Positions 45,114 through 53,472 of a DNA stretch of 64,000 bases are shown piece after piece. The translations under genes were made by a program, and so were the position numbers. Position 1 is the stretch's first letter, and each line of letters opens with the position of its first letter. Below the pieces are notes generated by a model. The model was not told where the DNA came from. It saw nothing but the letters and a program-made list of their open reading frames with translations, and did no database searches. This DNA comes from Marinilactibacillus sp042660675 (lineage in GTDB: Bacteria; Bacillota; Bacilli; Lactobacillales; Carnobacteriaceae_A): positions 1 through 64,000 of the forward strand of contig NZ_JBHSUL010000027.1 of the NCBI RefSeq assembly GCF_042660675.1, in the 5' to 3' direction.

Positions 45114-45129
45114 AGCAAGAAGCGTGCCA
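45114..45129 (-). promoter_or_regulatory. Sigma-54 (-24/-12) promoter of the mannose PTS operon
   Basis: On the minus strand TGGCAC-GCTTC-TTGCT, a perfect match to the TGGCAC-N5-TTGCW consensus with the invariant GG and GC correctly spaced. It lies 145 bases before the EIIB gene and just downstream of the LevR-type activator gene; both the sigma factor (rpoN) and the activator are encoded nearby. Confidence 0.92.
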
Positions 45130-45177
45130 ACTTTTTAAAACAGAAAATAGCGGTTTAACAAGCTTTGCTTCGATACA

Positions 45178-45218
45178 CTAAAAAAACACACTAACAATAC
45201 AACTTGTCAGTGTGTTTT
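45178..45218 (-). terminator. Terminator of the LevR-type activator gene
   Basis: On the minus strand AAAACACACTGAC-N10-GTTAGTGTGTTTT with one mismatch, followed by TTT. It insulates the activator gene from the sigma-54 promoter just beyond. Confidence 0.8.
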
Positions 45219-45229
45219 AAGTGTTTTAT

Positions 45230-48094
45230 TTAATCTTCAAATATCTCATCGATCTGATTGTCTTTTTCAGTATTTAAATGACTTTCAATGTAATGATATA
45301 GATAATAGTATTCATTAAGACTGATCTTTACGTTCAATTGTTGTTCCAGCTTCCCAACAATATTTTTTACAGACGTATAGAGCTCATGCTGCTGTATTTC
45401 ATCTGCATCTACGTCAATCGTCAGTGCTTCATTTAAAACTGATCGCTCCAAGACACCTGCTAAATGCATGATCAAGTTGATATTGAAAGCATATTGATCT
45501 TTTGTTCCATTAGAAAGTGTGTAGAATTCTTGAGCAAATGACCAAAGTGGATCAATGACTTTTGACGGATTGATGAAAGTGAAACTCTCTTCAATAAAAT
45601 TTTGACACAATCTTCTAGCGCTGTCTTCGTCTAATTCTGGTTTAAGATAAGCATGATTGTTTTTAGAAACAAGATCATTTAAAACAACGGCTACATCACG
45701 CTCAATAAATTGTTCTAGTGGGATAAATGGCGCATCAAGCTTGGGGTTCATGATTCCGGTAGTCGCAATAATAGCGTAATTTTTCTTCAATTCTTCTTTT
45801 CGTTCTTTCAGTTCCGCTACAGAGCACGCTACAACAGATAAGTCGATTTCAAAGTTATGGTCAATCGCACCTTCTACGAGTTCTTTGATTTTCTGAGCCG
45901 TTCCTTCTCCGCTTGCGCAAACTGCAAGAATGACTTGAGGTTTCATTTTCGCTAAATCAAACTCAATCGGCTTCGTTTTGACTGTATCTACATATCCTCT
46001 AAATATTTTCAAAGAATCGTACAATGTATTCAAATCTGTGTCGACTAGCGAGGCTTTCCTAACAGCTTCTAAAACAACCGCTGTTGAGACCATGTCTATC
46101 GTTTTAACGGCGACGCCTGTTTCTTCTGTTAATTTATCTCCAAAAGTAAACAAGGAACCCATATCCACTAGTAATAATACACCATTTCCTTCATCTACTT
46201 CTGTAACCGCCTGTTTTACTCGTTCATAAGCTGTTTGAGGAGGCATATCCAATGGCATATCAATCGCGAGTAATTTTTCGATATCTAGTAACTCTTCAAC
46301 AACGCTTGCCATACTACTCGCAGTAGACTGACCGTGTGTTGCTACAACAATCCCGACTTTTCCTTTAGCTTGTTCGTCTTTCAAAGAAACCAATAAGACG
46401 GTTAAATAGTAAATTTCATTATCTGGAATAGAAACAGAGAGTTCTTTTGAAATGATTTCTCGGATTTCTTTAGCTACCTCATATTCTTCTGGAAAATCAA
46501 TGGCCATCTCTTTAATATTGTGATTAATACTGCGCTCTTCTCCTAAATAAATTTTTTTCAGAAAAGAACTAATATGCAAGCTCATGGCATAGATAAAATT
46601 CTGCTGAAACTCAGGACCCAATCTTTTTTTAACCAAATCATAAAGTATTCGAGTCAGTTGAATCACTTCCACGTTTACAAATTCAGCTAACTTAGATTCC
46701 GTATTAAATGAAAATCCGTGATTTCGATAATACGACTTCAAGTGAACATTAATGTCTGTTGAAATGTAATGGTTAATGGATTCCTGATCTAATCCTTCCG
46801 CTTTCAAAAGCGCCGCTTTGTCACCGATAATGTCATAAAGATTATACGGCAATTCATAAGCATCGGCCTTCATCTTAACAAAGGATTCATTTGGAGAAAC
46901 CGTGATAACTGGTTCTAAAAACTTCGATAATTCCGTTTGACCTTTACGATCTGAAGATAACTGCACTAGACCAGATTTAATCCCATCAGGCAAGTCGATT
47001 ACCGTTAAGTTCACTTCATCCTTGTGCATTTGATGCATGAAACCTCTAGCACACACTAATTGAATATTAGATTTCAATTGCCCAACGTTCCCGTAGCCAA
47101 CGCTTGCAATCAGTGCTTTTATCACATCTTCTGTTAGACTAATCCTTCTTTGAATACGGTTTGCTTCAATTCCTGCCATGAGTTTCACTAAGTCGATTTG
47201 TTCATTAGCTGGTCGATGTTTGAATGATGGAAGATGGATATTTATAGGTATCCTTCTCATAAATGTGTCCAGTAAAGTTGATCCAGGATCTTCTGTTGTC
47301 GCGCTGACTATTCTGACCTCAGCTCCCCTAGCCTTACCGGTTTCACCCATTCGGCTATACGTACCATGGTCCATGAAATAGAAAATCATTTCCTGACCTT
47401 CAGGTGGAAGTCTATGGATTTCATCTAAGAAAAGCATACTTCCGTCAGCTTGTTGAATCAAACCTTCCTTATCTGCAACAGCACCTGTAAAGGCACCTTT
47501 GGAATAACCAAATAAATGACTCATTAATAATTCTGGATTGTGTGCATAATCTGCACAGTTAAAAACAATGAGCTCTTTTGAAGCGTCCACCATTCCATTT
47601 GATTGAGCAAATCGGAACATAGCATGCGCGAAAAAAGTTTTACCTGAGCCAGTGGGACCAGTTATCAGTGTATTTAACCCTTTGGGTGGGTAGAGTACAG
47701 CCGCTTTGGCTTGCTCTACCGCATTCTTCATACTCCCGTTTGCACCAATTGTTGTTTCAAATATATCTTCTTCTGATGAGAAAGAAAAATTATGGATGCC
47801 TGTTTCTGATCTCGTTACAGGTTGTCTGGTTTCCTTATAACTAGAGACATATTTTGTAAGTGGTTTGTGCCTCATGAGTTTAATATCAATATATTTTACA
47901 GGACGTCCTTCTATTTTATATAACTGGCCTTCTCGAACCAGTGCATTTAAATCTTTTGAAACATTGCTCCGCAAGATATCCAATGAGTCTGAAAGTTGCT
48001 GAGTGGTTACACCTTGTTTTAACTCGAGTTCTTTCTTAGTGTATCCTTTAGTTTGTTCTAAAACATATTCAAGTATACGCTCTTTTCTTTTCAT
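45230..48094 (-). CDS. LevR/ManR-type sigma-54-dependent PTS activator
   Basis: A 954-residue enhancer-binding protein. Domain order: N-terminal winged HTH (~1-70); AAA+ ATPase (~110-350) with Walker A TGPTGSGKT, sigma-54-contacting GAFTGA and Walker B MLFLDEIHR; PRD1 (~430-540); EIIA(Man)-like domain with VATHGQS; EIIB(Gat)-like domain with VCASGEGTA; PRD2 (~840-940). HPr- and EII-dependent phosphorylation of the PRDs and EIIA domain sets its activity. The frame is open to 48136, but AAAAGGAG sets ATG 48094. It lies upstream of the operon it should activate, the mptR-mptBACD layout of E. faecalis. Confidence 0.95.
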   Translation of the reverse strand: MKRKERILEYVLEQTKGYTKKELELKQGVTTQQLSDSLDILRSNVSKDLNALVREGQLYKIEGRPVKYIDIKLMRHKPLTKYVSSYKETRQPVTRSETGIHNFSFSSEEDIFETTIGANGSMKNAVEQAKAAVLYPPKGLNTLITGPTGSGKTFFAHAMFRFAQSNGMVDASKELIVFNCADYAHNPELLMSHLFGYSKGAFTGAVADKEGLIQQADGSMLFLDEIHRLPPEGQEMIFYFMDHGTYSRMGETGKARGAEVRIVSATTEDPGSTLLDTFMRRIPINIHLPSFKHRPANEQIDLVKLMAGIEANRIQRRISLTEDVIKALIASVGYGNVGQLKSNIQLVCARGFMHQMHKDEVNLTVIDLPDGIKSGLVQLSSDRKGQTELSKFLEPVITVSPNESFVKMKADAYELPYNLYDIIGDKAALLKAEGLDQESINHYISTDINVHLKSYYRNHGFSFNTESKLAEFVNVEVIQLTRILYDLVKKRLGPEFQQNFIYAMSLHISSFLKKIYLGEERSINHNIKEMAIDFPEEYEVAKEIREIISKELSVSIPDNEIYYLTVLLVSLKDEQAKGKVGIVVATHGQSTASSMASVVEELLDIEKLLAIDMPLDMPPQTAYERVKQAVTEVDEGNGVLLLVDMGSLFTFGDKLTEETGVAVKTIDMVSTAVVLEAVRKASLVDTDLNTLYDSLKIFRGYVDTVKTKPIEFDLAKMKPQVILAVCASGEGTAQKIKELVEGAIDHNFEIDLSVVACSVAELKERKEELKKNYAIIATTGIMNPKLDAPFIPLEQFIERDVAVVLNDLVSKNNHAYLKPELDEDSARRLCQNFIEESFTFINPSKVIDPLWSFAQEFYTLSNGTKDQYAFNINLIMHLAGVLERSVLNEALTIDVDADEIQQHELYTSVKNIVGKLEQQLNVKISLNEYYYLYHYIESHLNTEKDNQIDEIFED

Positions 48095-48167
48095 GATAGG
48101 CTCCTTTTCAAGTTTTTTCTCTACTTGAAACTTCAAAAACAGTATACACTAGAAAACACACAAACAA

Positions 48168-48223
48168 AACACACTATAGAAGAAAAAACATAAGTCTTTA
48201 TGCTCTTTCTCTTATAGTGTGTT
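48168..48223. repeat. 11-bp inverted repeat upstream of the PTS activator gene
   Basis: AACACACTATA (48168-48178) and TATAGTGTGTT (48213-48223) are exact complements; the 34-base interior also pairs partly (CATAA/TTATG). On the minus strand the right arm is followed by a T-rich stretch, so it could be a terminator for the transcript starting near 48525, or an operator for the activator gene. Confidence 0.55.
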
Positions 48224-48302
48224 CGTTTTATTCAAAATGTTACTTACTGCTCATTCTTCTATTCCACTACTGATTGGAAAAATGATTTCAATAAAAAGAG
48301 TG

Positions 48303-48526
48303 TAGAGAGAAAAAAGGGCCACACCTTTTCTCTCTCTATCACCCGGTAAGGGATACCCGTAAATGATATACTTGTCGTTGAGGATCAGACGACAGAGGTA
48401 TAGTCTTATATTAGAACGGGACTGGATCAGATAAATGATTCTTTCAATCCCTAACACTTTGAAACAATGAATGAAAAGAGAAGAGGAGAGAATGCAAATA
48501 AGAAAGTTCCTCTCTTTCCATTACAA
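48303..48526 (-). ncRNA. Candidate structured RNA or long leader upstream of the PTS activator gene
   Basis: Behind a good sigma-A promoter there is no ORF with an SD, but several pairable segments. AGAGAGAAAA/TTTTCTCTCT (48304-48313 with 48326-48335), followed on the minus strand after six bases by TTTTT. ATAC-GTCGT/ACGAC-GTAT (48368-48401). A long-range GTAAGGGAT (48346-48354) with ATCCCTAAC (48447-48455), eight of nine pairs. AAAG.GTGT with ACACTTT can close the whole. It does not match 6S, tmRNA, SRP, RNase P or a riboswitch class I can recall. It could be a small RNA or a long 5' leader. Confidence 0.35.
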
Positions 48527-48531
48527 TTAGA

Positions 48532-48560
48532 ACTATAAAGCAAGTATGTGAAATAGTCAA
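48532..48560 (-). promoter_or_regulatory. Strong sigma-A promoter with no ORF behind it
   Basis: On the minus strand TTGACT (48560-48555), 17-base spacer, TATAGT (48537-48532). Predicted start near 48525, 430 bases upstream of the PTS activator ORF. Confidence 0.6.
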
Positions 48561-48720
48561 CAATATATTTAAAAAATTAATTAAAAAAACTACATTCTAA
48601 TCTCAAAATCTTTATACAAAAGGGGAATATATAGAACATTGTTAATTATTCATCTGCTTAACTTTCACATTCACAGCATTCTAAGCGCTCATTTGTATAT
48701 ATTACTTGGGCATTTTTCTA

Positions 48721-50127
48721 TTATTTGATGTCTTTACTTTCTTCATAAATCGAAATCGCTCGTTTACGAGCAGTTGAATGATTTACAATAGGTGCCGGAT
48801 AATCTTCTCCAATGATTACACCACAAGCTTCTTGTTCTTCTTTACTCATTTTCTCTGGAGCATGAATATATTTATCTTTCACGGATTTGAGTTCAGGTAC
48901 AAACTCTCTTATAAAATCGCCAGATTTGTCATATTTTTCAGATTGAGTCGCTGGATTGAATATTCTAAAATAAGGAACAGCATCTGTTCCAGTCGAAGCT
49001 GCCCATTGCCATCCACCGATGTTATTGCATGGATCGTAATCAGTCAACATCTTCTGGAAATACTTTTCTCCCCGGCGCCAGTCAATCAATAAGTCCTTTG
49101 TTAAAAAAGAAGCCGTAATCATTCTTAAACGGTTGTGCATCCACCCTAACGAACTTAGTTGTCTCATCGCTGCATCCACTATCGGATAACCGGTTTTTCC
49201 TTGAACCCACTTTTCAAATTGTTCTTCATCATTATCCCACTGAATATGAGAAAACTGTTCTTTGATAGGCTGTTCTTTTTGGTTAGGATTTCCTACATAA
49301 ATCATATGGTAAAAATCTCGCCAGCAAAGTTCTTTTAAAAAAGTTTGCTGACTTTTGTTACTCGCTTCTGCTTGTACAGCGGCCCAAAGGGTACGAATAC
49401 TGAGTTCACCTAATCGCATATGTTGAGATAATCGGCTCGTTTTATCCTCATCAGGATAGTCTCTTCCGTCTTTATAGTCATCTAATCTTTCTTCTATGAA
49501 TATCTTCAACTGCTCTTTTGCTGCCTGGGTCCCTGGTTTATAATTGATATCTAGCTCTGCCTCTTCAACCATCTTTTCCAGTTTTTCCTCATTATCAGCG
49601 TACAAAACTTCCTTCATGACCTTATTTTGGTCTATCTTTACTTTCATTGGAGTGGGTTTGTCTAGTTCAATCCATTTATTGTAATAAGGGGTAAATACTT
49701 TATACAAATCACCTGAATTGTTATGGACTTCATCTGCACCATGCAAGTAATGATCCATATAAGAATGAACAGAGATATCGTTCTCCTTGAAAAAAGTTCT
49801 CATCAAGTCGTCGCGCTTTTTCCCGTATCCTTTTTCATCTTGATTAAAATAAACATCGGACCAATCGGGTACGTCTTCTTTTAACTTTTGAAAACTATCT
49901 TTTACATTTCCATGCAATATTTGTAGATGCATGCCCTGTTGTTCAATTTCTTTTTTCAAATGAAGCACACTTGTAAAGAAAGCCGCATGATTCATGCTAT
50001 CTTTTAGAAACTGTTCCGGATTGATTTGAAACAATAATATGAGCTCTTCTGACTTTTCAAATGCTTGCGATAAAGCAATATTGTCTTCTAATCGTAAATC
50101 TCTTCGAAACCACATTACGGATACCAT
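48721..50127 (-). CDS. phrB: Deoxyribodipyrimidine photolyase
   Basis: A 468-residue class I CPD photolyase that repairs UV-induced pyrimidine dimers using blue light. The N-terminal Rossmann antenna domain (MWFRRDLRLEDNIAL) is followed by the helical FAD domain with TGYPIVDAAMRQL, GWMHNRLRMITASFLTKDLLIDWR and the signature NNIGGWQWAASTGTDAVPYFRIFNP. The electron-relay tryptophans appear kept. SD GGAGAG. It is on the same strand as the carotenoid and peroxidase genes. Confidence 0.96.
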   Translation of the reverse strand: MVSVMWFRRDLRLEDNIALSQAFEKSEELILLFQINPEQFLKDSMNHAAFFTSVLHLKKEIEQQGMHLQILHGNVKDSFQKLKEDVPDWSDVYFNQDEKGYGKKRDDLMRTFFKENDISVHSYMDHYLHGADEVHNNSGDLYKVFTPYYNKWIELDKPTPMKVKIDQNKVMKEVLYADNEEKLEKMVEEAELDINYKPGTQAAKEQLKIFIEERLDDYKDGRDYPDEDKTSRLSQHMRLGELSIRTLWAAVQAEASNKSQQTFLKELCWRDFYHMIYVGNPNQKEQPIKEQFSHIQWDNDEEQFEKWVQGKTGYPIVDAAMRQLSSLGWMHNRLRMITASFLTKDLLIDWRRGEKYFQKMLTDYDPCNNIGGWQWAASTGTDAVPYFRIFNPATQSEKYDKSGDFIREFVPELKSVKDKYIHAPEKMSKEEQEACGVIIGEDYPAPIVNHSTARKRAISIYEESKDIK

Positions 50128-50230
50128 ATTCCACTCTCCTTAATACACTTAGAATAAAAGTATGACACAATTTATTTTTAGATACAATTATTAAATCCCC
50201 AATGTTATTTATATTAATAGATAGGACAAA

Positions 50231-50293
50231 ATAAAAAACCACCTTATTCAGTGTGTCGGTTCTGTATAACCGATACTGTATAAGGCAGTTCAT
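50231..50293 (-). terminator. Terminator after the glutathione peroxidase gene
   Basis: On the minus strand CCTTATACAGTATCGGTT pairs with AACCGACACACTGAATAAGG (small internal loop), followed by GGTTTTTT. Confidence 0.85.
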
Positions 50294-50303
50294 TCATCGT
50301 CTA

Positions 50304-50768
50304 TTAAAGGATAGAAACTAAGTCTTCCACAATTTTCACAGGTTTTGTTGTTGGAGCGTATCTGTTAATGACCTCTCCGTTTGAATCAATTAAAAACTTT
50401 GTATAATTCCATTTGATCATTTTATTTCCAGTCTTTTCTTTTAAATGTTTGAATAATGGGTGTGCATCTCCGCCATTGACATTCACCTTATCAAACATTG
50501 GAAAAGTTACGTCATAATTTAATTGGCAAAATTCAGCAATTTCTCCACTCTCAAGCGGTTCCTGGTTCATAAATTGATTACAAGGAAATCCTAGCACGAC
50601 AAATCCTCTGTCTTTATAAGATTGATATAATTCTTCAAGATCTTTTAATTGAGAAGCCAGTCCGCATTTGCTAGCCGTATTAACGATTAGCATCGGTTTA
50701 CCTGTGTAATTAGAAAGCTCTACATCTTTGCCTTCTAAATCTTTTACCGTGAAATCTGCTATAGTCAT
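50304..50768 (-). CDS. Glutathione peroxidase family thiol peroxidase
   Basis: A 154-residue BsaA/Gpx-type peroxidase that reduces hydroperoxides. The peroxidatic Cys is in NTASKCGLAS, replacing selenocysteine. FPCNQF and KWNYTKFLID supply the rest of the active site. In bacteria of this group the reductant is usually thioredoxin. SD GAAAGGATTG. It follows the VOC gene by 49 bases. Confidence 0.94.
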   Translation of the reverse strand: MTIADFTVKDLEGKDVELSNYTGKPMLIVNTASKCGLASQLKDLEELYQSYKDRGFVVLGFPCNQFMNQEPLESGEIAEFCQLNYDVTFPMFDKVNVNGGDAHPLFKHLKEKTGNKMIKWNYTKFLIDSNGEVINRYAPTTKPVKIVEDLVSIL

Positions 50769-50817
50769 TCAATTTCAATCCTTTCTCATTCTTATAAAAT
50801 TAGGTAGAAAATATAAC

Positions 50818-51681
50818 TTATCTTTTAAGCTCAAATCTTACCTCAATGCCATTAGGGTCTAATACAGACAGAACTTCATGAGCATCTTCTAATACAAGTA
50901 TACCATGGATTTCAATAATTTGTTTCAATTTTTCAAGAGATTCTATAGAAGACAGTACTACTGAATAAGATTCCAAACCTAGATCTTCTTTTGATAACGC
51001 AGGCAAATGTTTACCCATCCAAATATTTGTACCAATATGGTGATGGTATCCTCCCGCTGAAAAGAATCTCGCTTGATCTCCATATTGATCGGTTAAATCA
51101 AAACCTACTTGCTGATAGAAATTCTGTGTTTCGTCTAAATCGATGACCGACAAGTGAATATGACCAATCGTTGTTTTTTCTGGAAACTTTTCAATCAAAG
51201 CAGACTGGTCTCTACTTTCAATTACACCATCTGCATCCATTTCAATTGTGATACCAGCGATTCTTCCATCTTCTCGAACATCCCAATCACTTTTTGGTTT
51301 ATCACGATAAATTTCAATTCCATTGCCTTCTGGATCTTGCAAGTAGATGGCTTCGCTATATCCATGATCTGAAGCGCCATCAATCGGAATTTTTTTCACA
51401 AGTAGTCTGTAAAGTGTGTCGCCTAGATCTTTACGACTGGGTAATAAAAATGCTGTATGAAATAATCCAGCCGCTCTTCTATCTACTACGTTTTGAATTG
51501 TTTTTAATATCAATAATGGCTGCTTAGAACCACGAACACCTAATTTCACTTTTTCTTCTGATGCTTCCAAAACTTCTAAGCCTAGAGTCTGATAATATTC
51601 AGATAGGCGATCTAGATTTCTTACTTTTAACGTAACCGATCCGATACTAGCTTTTTGATCCAATTTGTATGATGCATTCAT
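50818..51681 (-). CDS. VOC-family protein, two-domain catechol-2,3-dioxygenase-like (CatE type)
   Basis: A 287-residue protein with two glyoxalase/dioxygenase (VOC) modules. The first begins IGSVTLKVRNLDRLSEYYQTLGL; the second begins TIGHIHLSVIDLDETQNFY. Metal ligands: His in LFHTAFL, Glu in GNGIEIYRD, His in IGHIHLS and Glu in NGIEVRFE. B. subtilis CatE, under a quinone-sensing MarR regulator, is a close analogue and detoxifies catechols. The frame is open to 51729; AAGGGG sets the start at ATG 51681. It sits between crtO and the peroxidase gene. Confidence 0.88.
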   Translation of the reverse strand: MNASYKLDQKASIGSVTLKVRNLDRLSEYYQTLGLEVLEASEEKVKLGVRGSKQPLLILKTIQNVVDRRAAGLFHTAFLLPSRKDLGDTLYRLLVKKIPIDGASDHGYSEAIYLQDPEGNGIEIYRDKPKSDWDVREDGRIAGITIEMDADGVIESRDQSALIEKFPEKTTIGHIHLSVIDLDETQNFYQQVGFDLTDQYGDQARFFSAGGYHHHIGTNIWMGKHLPALSKEDLGLESYSVVLSSIESLEKLKQIIEIHGILVLEDAHEVLSVLDPNGIEVRFELKR

Positions 51682-51753
51682 AAATAGTCCCCTTAACTTA
51701 CTTTTTATAAGTTCATTTTCATTCATCATACACTTCTTATCATTGATTTTCCA

Positions 51754-52254
51754 CTACTTTTTAAAGGTTCTCTTACGTTCTTTCATTTTTTGTATTCTTG
51801 CGAGTCTTGGCCGATTATATCTTTGAATAATAATAAAAGGTAGATTAATCGTTAAGGCATATAAAACATTCAGCCAGGCTGCCCAAAGCGGATTCCATAA
51901 AAAAAATAACGGCACCGGCAATAAAATCATCCAATGCGTCAATTCTGCTCTTTTTGTCTCTAAAATAAATTTAGGATAATCCACTTGGCTCTTAGCAGCT
52001 AAGTGCTTTTTCTTGTACCCCAATCCAAATAAAGAAGCTCCATCTGGCAAACGGTCTTTCCATTCTTTGACACCTGTTTTTCGCTCCCAAAATTCACCTT
52101 CATCTTCCCACGCATACGATTTAAACAATTTTTTTAAGAAAGGATGATTGCTGAACGTCAAATCTGATACTTTAAGTAATCCGACTGAGACACCAAAATG
52201 GATGATAAACCACGCTACACCGTTTACGACTATCAGAATTAATATTTGACTCAT
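51754..52254 (-). CDS. crtO: Glycosyl-4,4'-diaponeurosporenoate acyltransferase
   Basis: A 166-residue membrane protein matching CrtO of Staphylococcus in length and in topology, with an N-terminal TM, a cytoplasmic FKSYAWEDEGEFWERKTGVKEWKDRLPDG segment and two C-terminal TM helices. CrtO transfers a fatty acyl chain to the glucosyl carotenoid, the last step of staphyloxanthin synthesis. It lies 14 bases after crtQ. Confidence 0.88.
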   Translation of the reverse strand: MSQILILIVVNGVAWFIIHFGVSVGLLKVSDLTFSNHPFLKKLFKSYAWEDEGEFWERKTGVKEWKDRLPDGASLFGLGYKKKHLAAKSQVDYPKFILETKRAELTHWMILLPVPLFFLWNPLWAAWLNVLYALTINLPFIIIQRYNRPRLARIQKMKERKRTFKK

Positions 52255-52268
52255 TGTTTCATCCTTTC

Positions 52269-53396
52269 TTATACATTTATTTTACGGTCTCTCCAAGAAA
52301 CAGCATGTAGTACGTTAACTTGAATATACGACCAAGTAAATACCGCCACAAAAGCACTCAGTACAACAGGATAAATCAAAAATAACCAGCTCGGAAATTT
52401 ACCAACTTTTCCAGCAAGCCAAATAAATTGGCAAGCATAACAAACATACATAAAAACACTGATCCCTGTCCAGATAGGAGATGTTATCCAGAAAGACATT
52501 ATTAGTAAGATTGCAGCAATATATCCACCTGTTATCCATAAGCTGATAGCGGACATGACCGATGGATGTGTGTTGCTTGAACCGTTCGCGACACTTTTGG
52601 ACCACCCCTGAAGCCACTGCTTGGGGCCTTCTGGATACATCCGATAAGAGAAAATACCTTTCCCGCCATAATTATGAATTGGCAGGTTGTTTTCCTGAAA
52701 GACTTTTGCTAGTTCAATATTATCCATGTAAGAATCTAGTGTTTTCTCATGACCACCTGTTTGTTCATATTCTTTGGATGAACACATTAAAAATGGTCCG
52801 AACGCGCCTCCAGTTTCAAACCGTTCTTTTAAAAGTGTAAAGGCATTTAGTCCTGCTACGACAATCACATTAAGTGGTGCTGAAAAGTGCTCATACAGTC
52901 TTTTTGTTCGATGATATGGCTGTATGGTAAATAATCCCGATGCATCCTTTTCTTGAAAAGACTGACAGATTGATTCTAAACTATTCTCATGATCAAAGGT
53001 CGTGTCGGCATCTATAAACATTAGCCATTCCCCTGTCGCATCTTTAGCTCCTCTAGAGCAAGCTGCCGTTTTACCAACGAGTTGCGGATCATCAATCGCT
53101 TGATCTCTTTGCTTGATTTTGACATCATATCTCGAAAGAACTTCGACGGTTCGATCCGTTGAGTCGTCATCTACTACGATGATCTCTTTCGGCTTTAAAG
53201 ATTGAGCAAAAAGAGAATCTAGTAAATGCGGAATATTATCTTCTTCATTTCTAACAGGAATAATAATAGAGATTGCTGGAAAACGCCCTCTTTCGCCTTT
53301 AGACCTTTCGATATAAGGAAAGTTCCAGAGGATAAAAAATCCACTAAAAACTGCGACTAAAACAACGAAGACACTCATAATCAATAATAGGTACAT
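52269..53396 (-). CDS. crtQ: 4,4'-diaponeurosporenoate glycosyltransferase
   Basis: A 375-residue GT2 glycosyltransferase, the same length as staphylococcal CrtQ. N-terminal TM helix, GT-A core (AISIIIPVRNEEDNIPHLL; DDDSTD; metal-binding DADTTFD) and two or three C-terminal TM helices. It esterifies the terminal carboxyl of diaponeurosporenoic acid with glucose. SD AGGAG. A hairpin (GCGAA-N10-TTTCGC) lies in the 76-base gap after crtP. Confidence 0.9.
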   Translation of the reverse strand: MYLLLIMSVFVVLVAVFSGFFILWNFPYIERSKGERGRFPAISIIIPVRNEEDNIPHLLDSLFAQSLKPKEIIVVDDDSTDRTVEVLSRYDVKIKQRDQAIDDPQLVGKTAACSRGAKDATGEWLMFIDADTTFDHENSLESICQSFQEKDASGLFTIQPYHRTKRLYEHFSAPLNVIVVAGLNAFTLLKERFETGGAFGPFLMCSSKEYEQTGGHEKTLDSYMDNIELAKVFQENNLPIHNYGGKGIFSYRMYPEGPKQWLQGWSKSVANGSSNTHPSVMSAISLWITGGYIAAILLIMSFWITSPIWTGISVFMYVCYACQFIWLAGKVGKFPSWLFLIYPVVLSAFVAVFTWSYIQVNVLHAVSWRDRKINV

Positions 53397-53472
53397 GTAA
53401 TTCTCCTAACTGAACCTTTTGAACGCTAAACTTATGTAGCGCGAAAGCTCATTGCCTTCGCTTTTTCTTTAA

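Larger units (their letters stand above)
48095..48720. other. 626-base non-coding interval between the PTS activator gene and phr
   Basis: Near the activator gene, TATACT (minus, 48146-48141) with TTTTGT 17 bases upstream is a possible promoter. An 11-bp perfect inverted repeat follows (48168-48223). The middle holds a structured segment behind a strong minus-strand promoter (48532-48560). The right end is A+T-rich. A 68-codon frame (48251-48457, minus) has no SD and no resemblance to a protein I know, so I do not call it. Confidence 0.6.

Noticed and set aside
48251..48457. 68-codon minus-strand ORF upstream of the PTS activator
   Set aside because: No SD, composition unlike neighbours, and it crosses paired RNA segments; a chance frame is more likely.
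48303..48526. 6S RNA, tmRNA, SRP RNA or RNase P
   Set aside because: None of their conserved sequence cores is present; only generic pairing is seen.
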